Shown here in pieces: positions 37,590 through 45,730 of a stretch of DNA of 64,000 nt; the first letter of the stretch is position 1; every line of letters begins with the position of its first letter. The stretch lies in the NCBI GenBank assembly GCA_020638635.1, contig JACKIE010000011.1, positions 30,620 through 94,619 on the forward strand, given 5' to 3'. A program made the translations under genes and the position numbers. Source of the DNA: Planctomycetota bacterium (GTDB lineage: Bacteria; Planctomycetota; UBA8742; UBA2392). The notes under the pieces are model-generated. The model was not told where the DNA came from, ran no database searches, and saw nothing but the letters and a program-made list of their open reading frames with translations.

Positions 37590-38243
37590 GTGTTCAACGC
37601 AATCTTGTGGGACATGGACGGAACCATTGTGGACACCGAGCGTGTCGTGTGGACCGTCATGCAGCGGGCGTTTCTGGAGGCCGTGAAGATCGAGCTGCCC
37701 GAGGCGCTGTTCGAATCGCTGCTTGGCCAATCGGAGCTCGACTTCTACCGCCACATGGTGCAGCGCTATGCACTGACCGCGGCCGACGTGGCCGCCATCC
37801 GCGAGGCCTTCGACCGCGACTACATACCCATGCTGGCCGACGTGCCCGCGCTGCCGGGCGCCGTCGAGAAGGTGGTCGAGTTCCACGGCCGCGCGCCGCA
37901 GGCCCTGGTGACCGGCAGCACCAGCGCGCAGGCGGGCGCGGTGCTGGAGGCGCTGAGTATCCGCGAACGCTTTGCCCACGTGGTCGCCTGCGACCAGTAC
38001 AGCAAGGGCAAGCCGGACCCGGAGCCGTTCATGTTGGCGGCTTCCCGGCTTGGTGTTGACCCGTCAAGCTGCCTGGTGCTGGAGGATTCGCCCAGCGGCG
38101 TGACGGCCGCCAAGCGCGCGGGCATGAAGGTGGTCGGCATCCACGAAGGCAACAAGGGCAAGTACGACATCAGGCACGCCGACCTCGAAATAGCCAGCCT
38201 GCGCGATCTCGACTGGGGCCTGGTGCTGTCCAGGTTTGCGTAG
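37590..38243 (+). CDS. HAD-superfamily phosphatase (beta-phosphoglucomutase-like)
   Basis: HAD subfamily I hydrolase, about 217 residues from a GTG at 37590. Motif I is ILWDMDGTIVD with both Asp, motif II is LVTGSTSAQ, motif III the Lys of SKGKPDPEPF, motif IV LVLEDSPSGV. The cap (residues ALFESLLGQSELDFYRHMVQ) is of the small helical type found in phosphoglucomutase and phosphoglycolate phosphatase relatives. Substrate unknown. A longer frame starts at ATG 37530, but those 20 codons consist of a repeat hairpin, so the GTG directly before the first beta strand is preferred. Confidence 0.85.
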   Translation: MFNAILWDMDGTIVDTERVVWTVMQRAFLEAVKIELPEALFESLLGQSELDFYRHMVQRYALTAADVAAIREAFDRDYIPMLADVPALPGAVEKVVEFHGRAPQALVTGSTSAQAGAVLEALSIRERFAHVVACDQYSKGKPDPEPFMLAASRLGVDPSSCLVLEDSPSGVTAAKRAGMKVVGIHEGNKGKYDIRHADLEIASLRDLDWGLVLSRFA

Positions 38244-38707
38244 CCCGAAAGTGACGTGGCATGGACGATGGCCAAAGGCCATGTTGTTGGTCAGCAGATC
38301 GTGTTGACCAAGGGACTTATGCCTGCCGGGCGAGGGCGCCCGTGCTGCGTACTTAGGGAGATTGCGGACTCACTCCAACGTAAGTGTTGAATCGGCAGTC
38401 AGGCGCGGAGCGCCGTAACAATTGTTAGCCCCCAGCGTAAGCTGGGGGGTCCCGGCGTTGTGAGTCACCCAAGGCGCGAAGCGCCGACACAATCGCCGCG
38501 CGGCCTCAAGGCTGTTCGGCAGCATGCCGCCGTTGTGCCGGCGCTCCGCGCCTCGGTAAACTCTTGCGGAACAAACCCCCAGCTTACGCTGGGGGCTAAC
38601 CTTGTAGGCCTGCTCCGCAGGCCTGAATGGCAAATGCCGGTTTTTAAGGTACGCCGCATTGGCGAGGGCGCCCGTGCCACCTGCTGCAGGCAACCTCTGC
38701 ATCTACC
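38244..38707. repeat. non-coding stretch with MITE-like inverted repeat
   Basis: No gene is supported. Terminal arms of 25 bp at 38424-38448 and 38576-38600 are perfect inverted copies, and each is itself a hairpin (CCCCCAGC-GTAA-GCTGGGGG). Inside and outside lie short modules of the form GGCGCGRAGCGCCG followed by ACAAT (38402-38422, 38471-38491 and an inverted copy near 38535-38553). A further hairpin GGCCTGC-TCC-GCAGGCC is at 38608-38624. The pattern fits a dispersed non-autonomous element. Confidence 0.75.
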
Positions 38708-41062
38708 CTAGGCCTTGCGGCGCCTCACGGCCGGGATTGCCAGCAGGGCCAGCAGCAACAGCCAGGGCAGGCCTGCCCCGCCGCCGCTGCATCCGCCGCC
38801 ACCGCTGTCGCTGCCACCACCGGAGCCGCCTCCTGTCGAGATAGTGCCGGTCAGGTTCACCACACGCGTGGTCGCGCCGGAACTGGTCACTGTCACCGTG
38901 CCCGGCGTGGTGCCCGTTACGCTGGGAACGAAGCGCGCGAAGATCGTGGTGGTCGCCAATGTGCCGGCCGTGGGGTTCAGCAGCAGGTTGGGCCCGAAGC
39001 CCGAAGCCGAGGTCAGGGAAATCTCGTAATCAGCCGACGCCGCCAGGTTGACCGCGCCCAGCAGGTTGGCGCCCGCCACCGTGAAGGTGCGCTCGCCGGA
39101 GGGCACGCCCGTGGCCTGTGAGGCAAAGCTGAGGCTGAGCGGCGTCACCGTCAGGTTGGGCGGCGGCGCGACGGTGCCCGTGAGGGCCACCGTGCGCGTG
39201 GTCGCCAGGGTGCTGCTGCATGTGATGTTGCCATTGGCGCTGGCCGTGCCGCCCAGGTAGCGCACGAACACCGTGGTGGTCGGCACGTCGCCGGCGACGG
39301 GCGTCAGGTTGAAGCTGGTGACGTAGCCGCTGCCGCTGGTGAGCGTGAAGTCGAAGCCCGCAGGCGCGGTCAGGCTGATGTCGCCGCCCAGGTACTGGCC
39401 CGAGATGGTGAAGCTCTGCTCGGCCGAGGGCGTGCCCAATGTCGGCGCAACCAGCGTCAGCGCGGCCGGGTTGGCCGTGATATTGGGCGGGTTGGTGACC
39501 GTGCCGTTGACTGCCACGTTCTGCGAAGCCGCGCCGGCCACATGGGTGATGTTGCCGGTCGCGCCCAGGGTGGTGGGCGTGTAGCGCGCGTACACGGTGG
39601 TGGGCGAAACCACGCCGCCCGTGTGATTGAGCGTCAAGCCGCCCGTGAAGCCGCTGCCGCTGGTGAGGCTGACTTCAAAGCCCGCGGGCGCGGTGACCGT
39701 GATGTTCGCCGTCAGGTTGTAACCCGAGACGCTGTAGCTTTGCTCGGGTGACGCCACGCCAAGGCGAGCGGCCGCCAGGTTCAGGCTGGTGGGGTTGCAG
39801 AAGATGGCCGGGTTGGTGCTGACGGTGCCGACCAGGTTCACCGGCGAATCGATAGCGCCGCCCGTGTCATGGGTGATGTCGCCGCTGGCGCCGCTGCCGG
39901 CGGGCGGGTTGAAGCGCACGTAAATCGTGGTGGTGGGGACAGTGCCCGCGCTGGGCACCAGCTGCACGCTGGCGCCGAAGCCGCTGCCGGATGTGAGGCT
40001 GACCTGGAAGTCGGTCGGCGCGGTGACGGTTACGTTGCCCACCAGGCGCACGCCGGCGACAGTGTAGCTTTGCTCCGGCGATGGCGTGGCGGGCGCCGGG
40101 CTGTTGAACACGCCCATCGATGAGGTGATGGTCAGCACCGGGCCGCCGCCGACTTGTTGGAACTCAAAGTCCAGCTCGCCGCTGCTGCGCCCGGAGGCGA
40201 AGTCCACGGCCAGGTTCGCCGTGCCCACCGTGATGCTGCGCGTGGCCGTGCCGCTGAAGGCGCCGCCGCTGCAGCTCAGGTTGGTGGTGCCGGCGCTTAC
40301 CTGCATCATGTACATGCCGGCCGTGCCGGTCTGCACGCTGTTGGTGGTCGAGCCGGTGGCGCTGACGGTGACGCCGGACAGGCCCTCGCCCTGGTCATAG
40401 CGACCGTTGCCGTTGGCGTCGTCGTAGACCACGCCCATCAGCCACACCGGGTCAACGTCGCGCCGGCCGGTGTGCACGGCCCAGTACGCGCCGGAAGCCG
40501 GCGGCGCGCTCGACCAGTGCAAGCCCTGGGCGTAGCCGGTGCCGACTTCGCGGAAGGCCGCGTTGAAGGCGGTCATGCCCAGCAGGTGCTGACGGTGGCC
40601 GGGGGGCACCACGCCCTGGTCGATGATCAGGGCCTTGAGCGCCGCCGTGGCCGAGTAACTGACGCCGGGGCTGCCGCTGCCGAGCGCCGCCAGGGATTCG
40701 ATGTAGTTGTCGTTGCTGGTCCAAGCGGTCACCAGCGGGTAGCCGGCGTCGCGCGCCATCTTGTTGGGCCAGTCGCCGGTCACCTGGCTCTGGTGGCCGA
40801 AGTAGCCGTTGGCGGCCATCTCGCTGGAGTGGAAGCGCGCCGACTGCACCAGGTTCAGGTTCAGGGCCAGGGCCGGCTGCGCGCTTACGCCGTTCAGGAT
40901 ACCGCCCAGGCTGTTTTCCGTGTCGTAGCGCTGGGGGTTCTGGCGCGCCCGGTTCAGCTCATAGATGAAGGCGGCTTCAGCGGCCGTGGGCTGCTGTTGC
41001 GCGAACAGGGTTGCAGGAAGTACCAGCAGAACCGCCAACGCGAAGATGCGAAGTGAGGACAT
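38708..41062 (-). CDS. secreted CAP-domain protein with repeated beta domains and C-terminal sorting tail
   Basis: A 784-residue exported protein. Signal peptide to about residue 21 (FALAVLLVLPATLFAQ); CAP/SCP domain at about 27-195 (AAFIYELNRARQNPQRYDTE, later FHSSEMAANGYFGHQSQ); an SdrD-B-like unit (YDDANGNGRYDQGEGLSGVT); then four repeats of about 100 residues with the pattern SPEQSYTVAG, FQVSLTSGSGF, TTTIYVRF. The end is GGGGCSGGGAG, a hydrophobic helix LPWLLLLALLAIPAV and RRRKA, the layout of a C-terminal sorting signal with Cys (MYXO- or Synerg-CTERM-like). It is probably anchored at the surface. Confidence 0.8.
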   Translation of the reverse strand: MSSLRIFALAVLLVLPATLFAQQQPTAAEAAFIYELNRARQNPQRYDTENSLGGILNGVSAQPALALNLNLVQSARFHSSEMAANGYFGHQSQVTGDWPNKMARDAGYPLVTAWTSNDNYIESLAALGSGSPGVSYSATAALKALIIDQGVVPPGHRQHLLGMTAFNAAFREVGTGYAQGLHWSSAPPASGAYWAVHTGRRDVDPVWLMGVVYDDANGNGRYDQGEGLSGVTVSATGSTTNSVQTGTAGMYMMQVSAGTTNLSCSGGAFSGTATRSITVGTANLAVDFASGRSSGELDFEFQQVGGGPVLTITSSMGVFNSPAPATPSPEQSYTVAGVRLVGNVTVTAPTDFQVSLTSGSGFGASVQLVPSAGTVPTTTIYVRFNPPAGSGASGDITHDTGGAIDSPVNLVGTVSTNPAIFCNPTSLNLAAARLGVASPEQSYSVSGYNLTANITVTAPAGFEVSLTSGSGFTGGLTLNHTGGVVSPTTVYARYTPTTLGATGNITHVAGAASQNVAVNGTVTNPPNITANPAALTLVAPTLGTPSAEQSFTISGQYLGGDISLTAPAGFDFTLTSGSGYVTSFNLTPVAGDVPTTTVFVRYLGGTASANGNITCSSTLATTRTVALTGTVAPPPNLTVTPLSLSFASQATGVPSGERTFTVAGANLLGAVNLAASADYEISLTSASGFGPNLLLNPTAGTLATTTIFARFVPSVTGTTPGTVTVTSSGATTRVVNLTGTISTGGGSGGGSDSGGGGCSGGGAGLPWLLLLALLAIPAVRRRKA

Positions 41063-41217
41063 GTCCCCTCCGAGCGCCCAGCTTGTGAGAACAGTGCGTT
41101 TCAGGGTAAATCATTACCCGGTGCAACGCAAATCCCCGCCTGCGCTCCAAAGCCCTCGCCCGCTTGTAATCGCCGCCCCGGCTCCCCGGACGTTTACTTG
41201 GGCCAAGGAGGTTAGCC

Positions 41218-41604
41218 ATGAGAATGCGAATCGACATGCGGATGCCTGAGGCGATCGTGGTCTACGTCGGCGGTTGTGTGCACGCCCTGGACCCCATGAG
41301 CGGCCGGACAATCTGGAGCACCAGCCTGCCCAAGGCCTACAAGCAGAGCATCGGCACGGTGCTGATCGACGCCGACGTGGTGCTGGCCGGCGTGGGCGGC
41401 CGGGTGTACTGCCTGGACATCGTTGACGGCCGCATCCTGTGGCAGAACGACATGCCGGGCATGGGCCTGGGCATGGTGGCGGTGGCGACGCCGGCCACCA
41501 GCGGCAACGGCAGCGCGCAATCGGCCCAGCAGGCCGCCAACGCCCAGGCGGCCGCCGCGGCAGCAGCAGCCGGAGCCGCAGCCGCCGGCGCGGCAGCGTG
41601 CTAG
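41218..41604 (+). CDS. small PQQ-like beta-propeller protein with Ala-rich tail
   Basis: A 128-residue protein with two propeller-type blades (VYVGGCVHALDPMSGRTIWS and VVLAGVGGRVYCLDIVDGRI, then LWQND), each ending in the Trp-containing PQQ-like motif. The last 30 residues are almost pure Ala, Gln and Gly and end in Cys. AAGGAGG is perfectly placed before the ATG, so it is translated. Two blades cannot form a closed propeller; either it oligomerises or it is a remnant of a longer gene. No signal peptide. Confidence 0.65.
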   Translation: MRMRIDMRMPEAIVVYVGGCVHALDPMSGRTIWSTSLPKAYKQSIGTVLIDADVVLAGVGGRVYCLDIVDGRILWQNDMPGMGLGMVAVATPATSGNGSAQSAQQAANAQAAAAAAAAGAAAAGAAAC

Positions 41605-41613
41605 TGAGCGCAT

Positions 41614-41646
41614 GGGGACTGTCCCCGCATTTGGGGACTGTCCCCG
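41614..41646. repeat. two direct copies of a GGGGACTGTCCCC hairpin
   Basis: GGGGACTGTCCCCG occurs at 41614-41627 and again at 41633-41646. It is self-complementary and of the same family as the palindromes at 4795 and 42781. Confidence 0.7.
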
Positions 41647-41721
41647 TCCCCGGAGGCAACCAGCGCAATCGAACACGGCCGCAGACCCGTTCGCAAGTCC
41701 GCAGGACTCGATTTTGCCGAG

Positions 41722-42582
41722 TTACTTCAGAGTTGCGCGTACAAAGATGTTACCGGGCTCGGATGGTACTTTTGTCTGTTCCAACTCCTCGTGGATCGCC
41801 GCTGGAATCGCATCGGCCAGGTTCAACTCAGGCTTGCTCTCCGACTCAGATCGCAGTTGATCGGCCAGGTATTCGGCATCCACATACACCGCCTTCTGTT
41901 TGTACCTGTCTTCCACTTCCAGTAACCATCCGGCTGTCTGGCCGACCAGCTGTACCACTTCTCGATAGGTTCGGTGCCTCAGCTTCAAGGTCACGCTGTT
42001 GCCCGATTCCGGAAGCGCATAGTCAGCGTCAAACGGGCTGAGTAGATCGCGAAGCACGAAAGCAGGCGACTGGTTCAGGTGATTCACTTGCGGCGCCGGT
42101 TCGTCGAGCGGTGAAGTCTGCCTGACTCGTTCCAGGTACTGAAAATTAAGTTTCGCCATCTGGTCGGCCGCGACGTGCCAGGAGCGCTTGTTCGAGCGTT
42201 TTCCTTCCGCGTCCTCGTAGACCTCCACGACCCAATCGTCCGTTGGCTCGGCTTTCCGATACAGATGCGTGATCCTCCACTTCATGAGGGTCTCACCCTG
42301 CATTGATTCAAAGTACTGGTTCTCCTGCAGGTAGCTTTTCCAACTCGCTCGCAGGTGAATGCCCCACTCTGTTTTCCAGGCGTCCAGCTTCGGTTCCATG
42401 ACCTCCTGACGTAGTGCGTGAAACGAGGCATAGGTTTCGTGACTCTGAACCGCAGCGCAGAACGCCTTCCAGTCGGACTCAGGCATCTGTTCCTGGCCGT
42501 CTTGTTCCTGCGCGACATTAGAGGTCGACTCCACAGCCAGCGCGAGCGCGAATGCCGCCAGAACCATCAACCGAACCTTCAT
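41722..42582 (-). CDS. exported hypothetical protein
   Basis: A 286-residue protein starting MKVRLMVLAAFALALAVES with a likely signal peptide, preceded by GAGGAGG. The longer upstream frame runs into repeat DNA and is rejected. The mature part includes WKAFCAAVQSHETYASFHAL, a region with many Trp/Tyr, and YREVVQLVGQTAGWLLEVED with VDAEYLADQLRSESESKPEL, which resembles a secretin- or STN-like small beta-alpha unit but is not convincing. Function unknown. Composition is somewhat less GC-rich than its neighbours. It stands alone. Confidence 0.6.
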   Translation of the reverse strand: MKVRLMVLAAFALALAVESTSNVAQEQDGQEQMPESDWKAFCAAVQSHETYASFHALRQEVMEPKLDAWKTEWGIHLRASWKSYLQENQYFESMQGETLMKWRITHLYRKAEPTDDWVVEVYEDAEGKRSNKRSWHVAADQMAKLNFQYLERVRQTSPLDEPAPQVNHLNQSPAFVLRDLLSPFDADYALPESGNSVTLKLRHRTYREVVQLVGQTAGWLLEVEDRYKQKAVYVDAEYLADQLRSESESKPELNLADAIPAAIHEELEQTKVPSEPGNIFVRATLK

Positions 42583-42702
42583 GGCTTCCTCCTCGATAGT
42601 ACTTCGCATTATAACAGCCTTGCGATTCGATCCGCATGGAATTGCGGTCGGGAGCCGCACACTCTCTGGCGGCGGCATAGGCTGGCCCGCGCCGCGTGCG
42701 GT

Positions 42703-42808
42703 TTGTGGGGCAGACTTCCAGTCTGCCCGTGCAGGCTGCCTGCCTGCCCCACGGCGCATGCCGTCCACAGCAAACAGAAAGGGGACAGTCACCATGGTGA
42801 CTGTCCCC
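42703..42808. repeat. intergenic repeats: GGCAGACTTCCAGTCTGCC type and a 28-bp palindrome
   Basis: At 42706-42724 a GGCAGAC-TTCCA-GTCTGCC hairpin is followed by GCAGGC/GCCTGC repeats; at 42781-42808 a perfect 28-bp palindrome GGGGACAGTCACC, AT, GGTGACTGTCCCC. The latter lies just past the serpin stop codon and may help end transcription. Confidence 0.7.
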
Positions 42809-42832
42809 CGTTGTTGTCTGGCTCGAATGTGA

Positions 42833-44071
42833 CTATTCCGGGTTGTCGGGGTTGTAGCAGGTGCCCATGAACAGGATTGCGCCGGTGGGCTCGTCCGTGA
42901 TGAAGAACAGGAACGGGCGGTCGCAGGTCATCACCCAGGGCTTGGGCGGCATGCCCCCGGCCTTCATCTCCACGATGGTGGCCGCCGCGGCCTCGGTGCC
43001 ATCCTCATTCACGATCACCACCGCCTCGTGCAGCACGCGGCCGATGAAGATCGGGCCCAGCTTGGATTCACCCATGCGCTTGAAGTCGGCCTGGCCGACG
43101 TCGAAGGCCTTGACGATGCCCACGCCCTGCAGGCAGTCGTTGAGGGTTTCCTTGTAACGCAGCTTGAAGCGCGGCAGCTTGATGGTGCCCTCGCGCTCCC
43201 AGGCGCGGTTCTGCCAGCCCTTGAGCTGCTCATCGCTCAGGCCGGTCACAAGCGCATCCAGGCTGGTGCCTTCCTTGGGCAGCACGATCCACATGGCGCT
43301 GTTGCCGTCTTTGCCGTAGGGCAGGCAGGCGATTTGCGCCTTGTCATCCTCGGCGTACTTAATCTCGTCCTTGCGCGACATCAGCTTGACCTGCTTGCTG
43401 CTGCCGTCGGCCAGGTGGAAGTCGGCGTCCTTGGTGTTCTCCTTCTTGAACTTGTCGGTCCAGTCGCCCTTGAAGTAGATGGCGTTGATCAGGTAGCTGA
43501 CCGTGTCCGCGCTGATGCGGTCGAGCATGTTGGGGATCAGCTTGTTGGTCTTGTCGGAGATCCAGCCGTTGATCACGTCCAGCGTCTTGGGGTCGCTGAA
43601 GTTCTCGACGCGCGCTTCGCTGTCGAAGTACTCCTGCACTTCCTTTACATAGGCGTCGTTCATGCTGATGCGTGAAGGATCGGCCCAGATCGAGTTGGCG
43701 ATCGCCAGCTTCACGCCCTGGCGGCTTTCCAGCTCGGCCATCAGGGCCTTGTTGGATGCCAGCGCGTCGATGCCCTCCAGCTCCATGGCCTTGTCCATCT
43801 CGGCGCGGGTGTCGCCGGCCGCGGCCTGGCCGGCCATCTGCACCGCCGTGGCGATGCTGGTCGGCGAGATAAAGGTGTTATGGCCGTCCTTGTGCAGCTT
43901 CTTGAACAGCTTCAGGCCGAACGCGTTGTCCGCCTTGGCCAGTTTCATCGCCGCCTCCGGTGCCTGCACGTGCTTCTCCTTCTCGCCGGCCGAGACGCCG
44001 CCTGCGTAGAAGCTGCCCGCCAGCAGGGCGGTTGCCAATGCCGCGCACAGGGTTGAGAGTCTGGGTTTCAT
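42833..44071 (-). CDS. secreted serpin (serine protease inhibitor), copy 1
   Basis: A 412-residue exported serpin. Signal peptide LCAALATALLAGSFYAGGVS; serpin fold from ADNAFGLKLFKKLHKDGHN with the motifs NTFISPTSIATAVQM, NAIYFKGDWTDKF, and the hinge DGTEAAAATIVEM followed by KAGGMPPKPW and DRPFLFFI. The hinge is rich in small residues, so the protein should be inhibitory by loop insertion. The cleavage (P1) residue is uncertain: Gly, Lys or Met in KAGGM. It may protect against proteases of predators or competitors. CGGAGAC precedes the ATG. Forms a tandem pair with the next gene. Confidence 0.93.
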   Translation of the reverse strand: MKPRLSTLCAALATALLAGSFYAGGVSAGEKEKHVQAPEAAMKLAKADNAFGLKLFKKLHKDGHNTFISPTSIATAVQMAGQAAAGDTRAEMDKAMELEGIDALASNKALMAELESRQGVKLAIANSIWADPSRISMNDAYVKEVQEYFDSEARVENFSDPKTLDVINGWISDKTNKLIPNMLDRISADTVSYLINAIYFKGDWTDKFKKENTKDADFHLADGSSKQVKLMSRKDEIKYAEDDKAQIACLPYGKDGNSAMWIVLPKEGTSLDALVTGLSDEQLKGWQNRAWEREGTIKLPRFKLRYKETLNDCLQGVGIVKAFDVGQADFKRMGESKLGPIFIGRVLHEAVVIVNEDGTEAAAATIVEMKAGGMPPKPWVMTCDRPFLFFITDEPTGAILFMGTCYNPDNPE

Positions 44072-44119
44072 GCGTGTCTCCGTTTTCGAATTCGTGCCTG
44101 GTCTCCGTCTTTGTGTCGC

Positions 44120-45349
44120 CTACTCGCCCGGCTTGTAGACCGTGCCCATGAACAGGATCGAGCCCGTCACGTCGTCCGCGATCACCACCAGGAACGGGCG
44201 GTCGCACACCATCGTGAACGGCTTGGGCGGCGCGCCCCTTTCCATGATGACGGCCGTGGCGGCTGCTGCCTCGGTGCCTTCCTCGTTGACGTCGATCACC
44301 GCCTCGTGGATCACTTTGCTGATGAACAGCCTGCCGCCTTCGCCTTCCTCGAAGCCACTGAAGTCAGCGCCCGCGGTGAAGGGCTTCTTCATGCCCAGCG
44401 CCTCCAGGTCTTCAACCAGCTCTTTGCTGAAGCGCATCTTGAAGCGCGGCAGCTTGATGGTGCCTTCGCGCTCCCATGCGCGCTCGCGCAACTGGCTGAA
44501 CTTCGTAGCGTCGAGGCCCTTCACCAACTCGTTGAGGCTCCTGTCCTGCTTGGGCAGCAGCACCCACATCTTGATGTTCTTGTCCGCCCCGTAGGGCAGG
44601 CCGATCAGCTGCAGTTCGCCGTTTTCGGCGTAGTTGTACTCTTCCTTGTTCGACATCAGCTTGATCGGCGACTTCGTACCGTCGGCCAGCTTGAACTCGG
44701 CGTCTGTGGTCTTGTCCTTGTTGAACTTGTGGGTCCAGTTGCCCTTGAAGTAGATGGCGTTCACCAGCACCGTGACGGCGCCGCTGATGTCGGACTTGAT
44801 CAACTCGGGGATCATCTTCTCGGTCTTGTCGCTGACCCAGCCGTTGATGGTCTCGCGCGTCTTGGGGTCGGCGAAGCTGACCGACTCGAACTCCGCGTCG
44901 AACTCGGCCTTCACCTTGCCGCAGAACTCCTTGTTGAGCGTGATGCGCGAAGGATCGGCCCACACCGAGTTGGCGACCGCCAGCTTCACGTCGTCGCGGC
45001 CGCTGAGGGCGTCCTTGAGGTCGCGGTTGGCCTGGCCGACCTCGAGCTTATCGACGTGCATGGTGGTGTTCATCTCGGCCAGGGTATCGCCCCTGGCGCC
45101 GCGGCTGGTCATCTGCAGGGCGGTGCTGATGCTGGTGGGCGAGATGAAGGTGTTTTTGCCATCCTTGTGCAGGCGCTTGAACAGGTCGAAACCGAAGGCG
45201 TTGTTGGCGCCTGAAACGTCGCGCGCGGCCTGTGTGGCTGTGCGCTCCGGCTGGTCTTCGTCGGCGCTGATGCTGCCTGAGTAGAAACTGCCGGCCAGCA
45301 GTGCCGTGGCCAGCGCCGCGCTGATCTTGCCCAGTGTCTTCGCCTTCAT
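44120..45349 (-). CDS. secreted serpin, copy 2
   Basis: A 409-residue exported serpin from MKAKTLGKISAALATALLAG, preceded by GGAGAC. It keeps all serpin landmarks: NTFISPTSISTALQM, NAIYFKGNWTHKF and hinge EGTEAAAATAVIM, then ERGAPPKPF and DRPFLVVI. Aligned to the alpha-1-antitrypsin loop, the P1 residue would be Arg in ERGA, which would target trypsin-like proteases. Its signal peptide is nearly the same as in copy 1, so the pair arose by tandem duplication and the reactive loops then diverged. Spacing between the genes is 48 bp, so they are probably co-transcribed. Confidence 0.93.
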   Translation of the reverse strand: MKAKTLGKISAALATALLAGSFYSGSISADEDQPERTATQAARDVSGANNAFGFDLFKRLHKDGKNTFISPTSISTALQMTSRGARGDTLAEMNTTMHVDKLEVGQANRDLKDALSGRDDVKLAVANSVWADPSRITLNKEFCGKVKAEFDAEFESVSFADPKTRETINGWVSDKTEKMIPELIKSDISGAVTVLVNAIYFKGNWTHKFNKDKTTDAEFKLADGTKSPIKLMSNKEEYNYAENGELQLIGLPYGADKNIKMWVLLPKQDRSLNELVKGLDATKFSQLRERAWEREGTIKLPRFKMRFSKELVEDLEALGMKKPFTAGADFSGFEEGEGGRLFISKVIHEAVIDVNEEGTEAAAATAVIMERGAPPKPFTMVCDRPFLVVIADDVTGSILFMGTVYKPGE

Positions 45350-45488
45350 CTTGGTCTCCGGTTTCGTGTCCCATAAGACGCGAACGGGAGGTGGCGGTTC
45401 CCGCAAAATCAGAGACGTAAGTGATTGGCAGGCCGACAGTTGGAACGCCGTACAGTTGGCTGAATCCGACTCTGGCCGTGCGTTGCCC

Positions 45489-45681
45489 CGGCCCGAAGGG
45501 CCGATTCAAACAGCCCAGGCCGAAGGCCTGGGAATCAAGAAGTTACGGATAGCCACCGGCCTGAAGGGCCGGTTCATCCCGGCCGACGGCCTGATGAACG
45601 GCCCTTTCAGGGCCGGCGCGTTGCACGCCTTCGCAAACCCAAGGCTTCGGCTTGGGCTGACAGAATTGCCCCTTCGGGGCA
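45489..45681 (+). repeat. six-hairpin dispersed element, copy A
   Basis: Six successive hairpins: P1 45490-45502 (GGCCC/GGGCC), P2 45514-45532 (CCCAGGCC/GGCCTGGG), P3 45556-45572 (CCGGCC/GGCCGG), P4 45599-45615 (CGGCCC/GGGCCG), P5 45638-45656 (CCCAAG/CTTGGG), P6 45668-45680 (GCCCC/GGGGC). Linkers GATTCAAACAG (P1-P2) and CTGACAGAA (P5-P6) are the same in copy B. It is in the non-coding stretch between serpin 2 and the phosphatase gene. Confidence 0.85.
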
Positions 45682-45730
45682 GCAAAGCGCCGACCCGCAA
45701 CTGCTCTACCCTGATCGCGGTGCATTCCCG

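Noticed and set aside
32972..37660. Open frame of 1562 codons on the minus strand
   Set aside because: It covers the NGG-repeat gene and pepP in antisense; the absence of stops follows from the GC-rich, third-position-biased codons. The protein is low complexity and has no known domains.
43028..45214. Long plus-strand frames over the serpins
   Set aside because: Antisense frames with repetitive His/Leu/Val content; serpin frames are clear.
45506..45700. Small ORFs inside the six-hairpin element
   Set aside because: The peptides are translations of hairpins and recur with the repeat; no ribosome sites.
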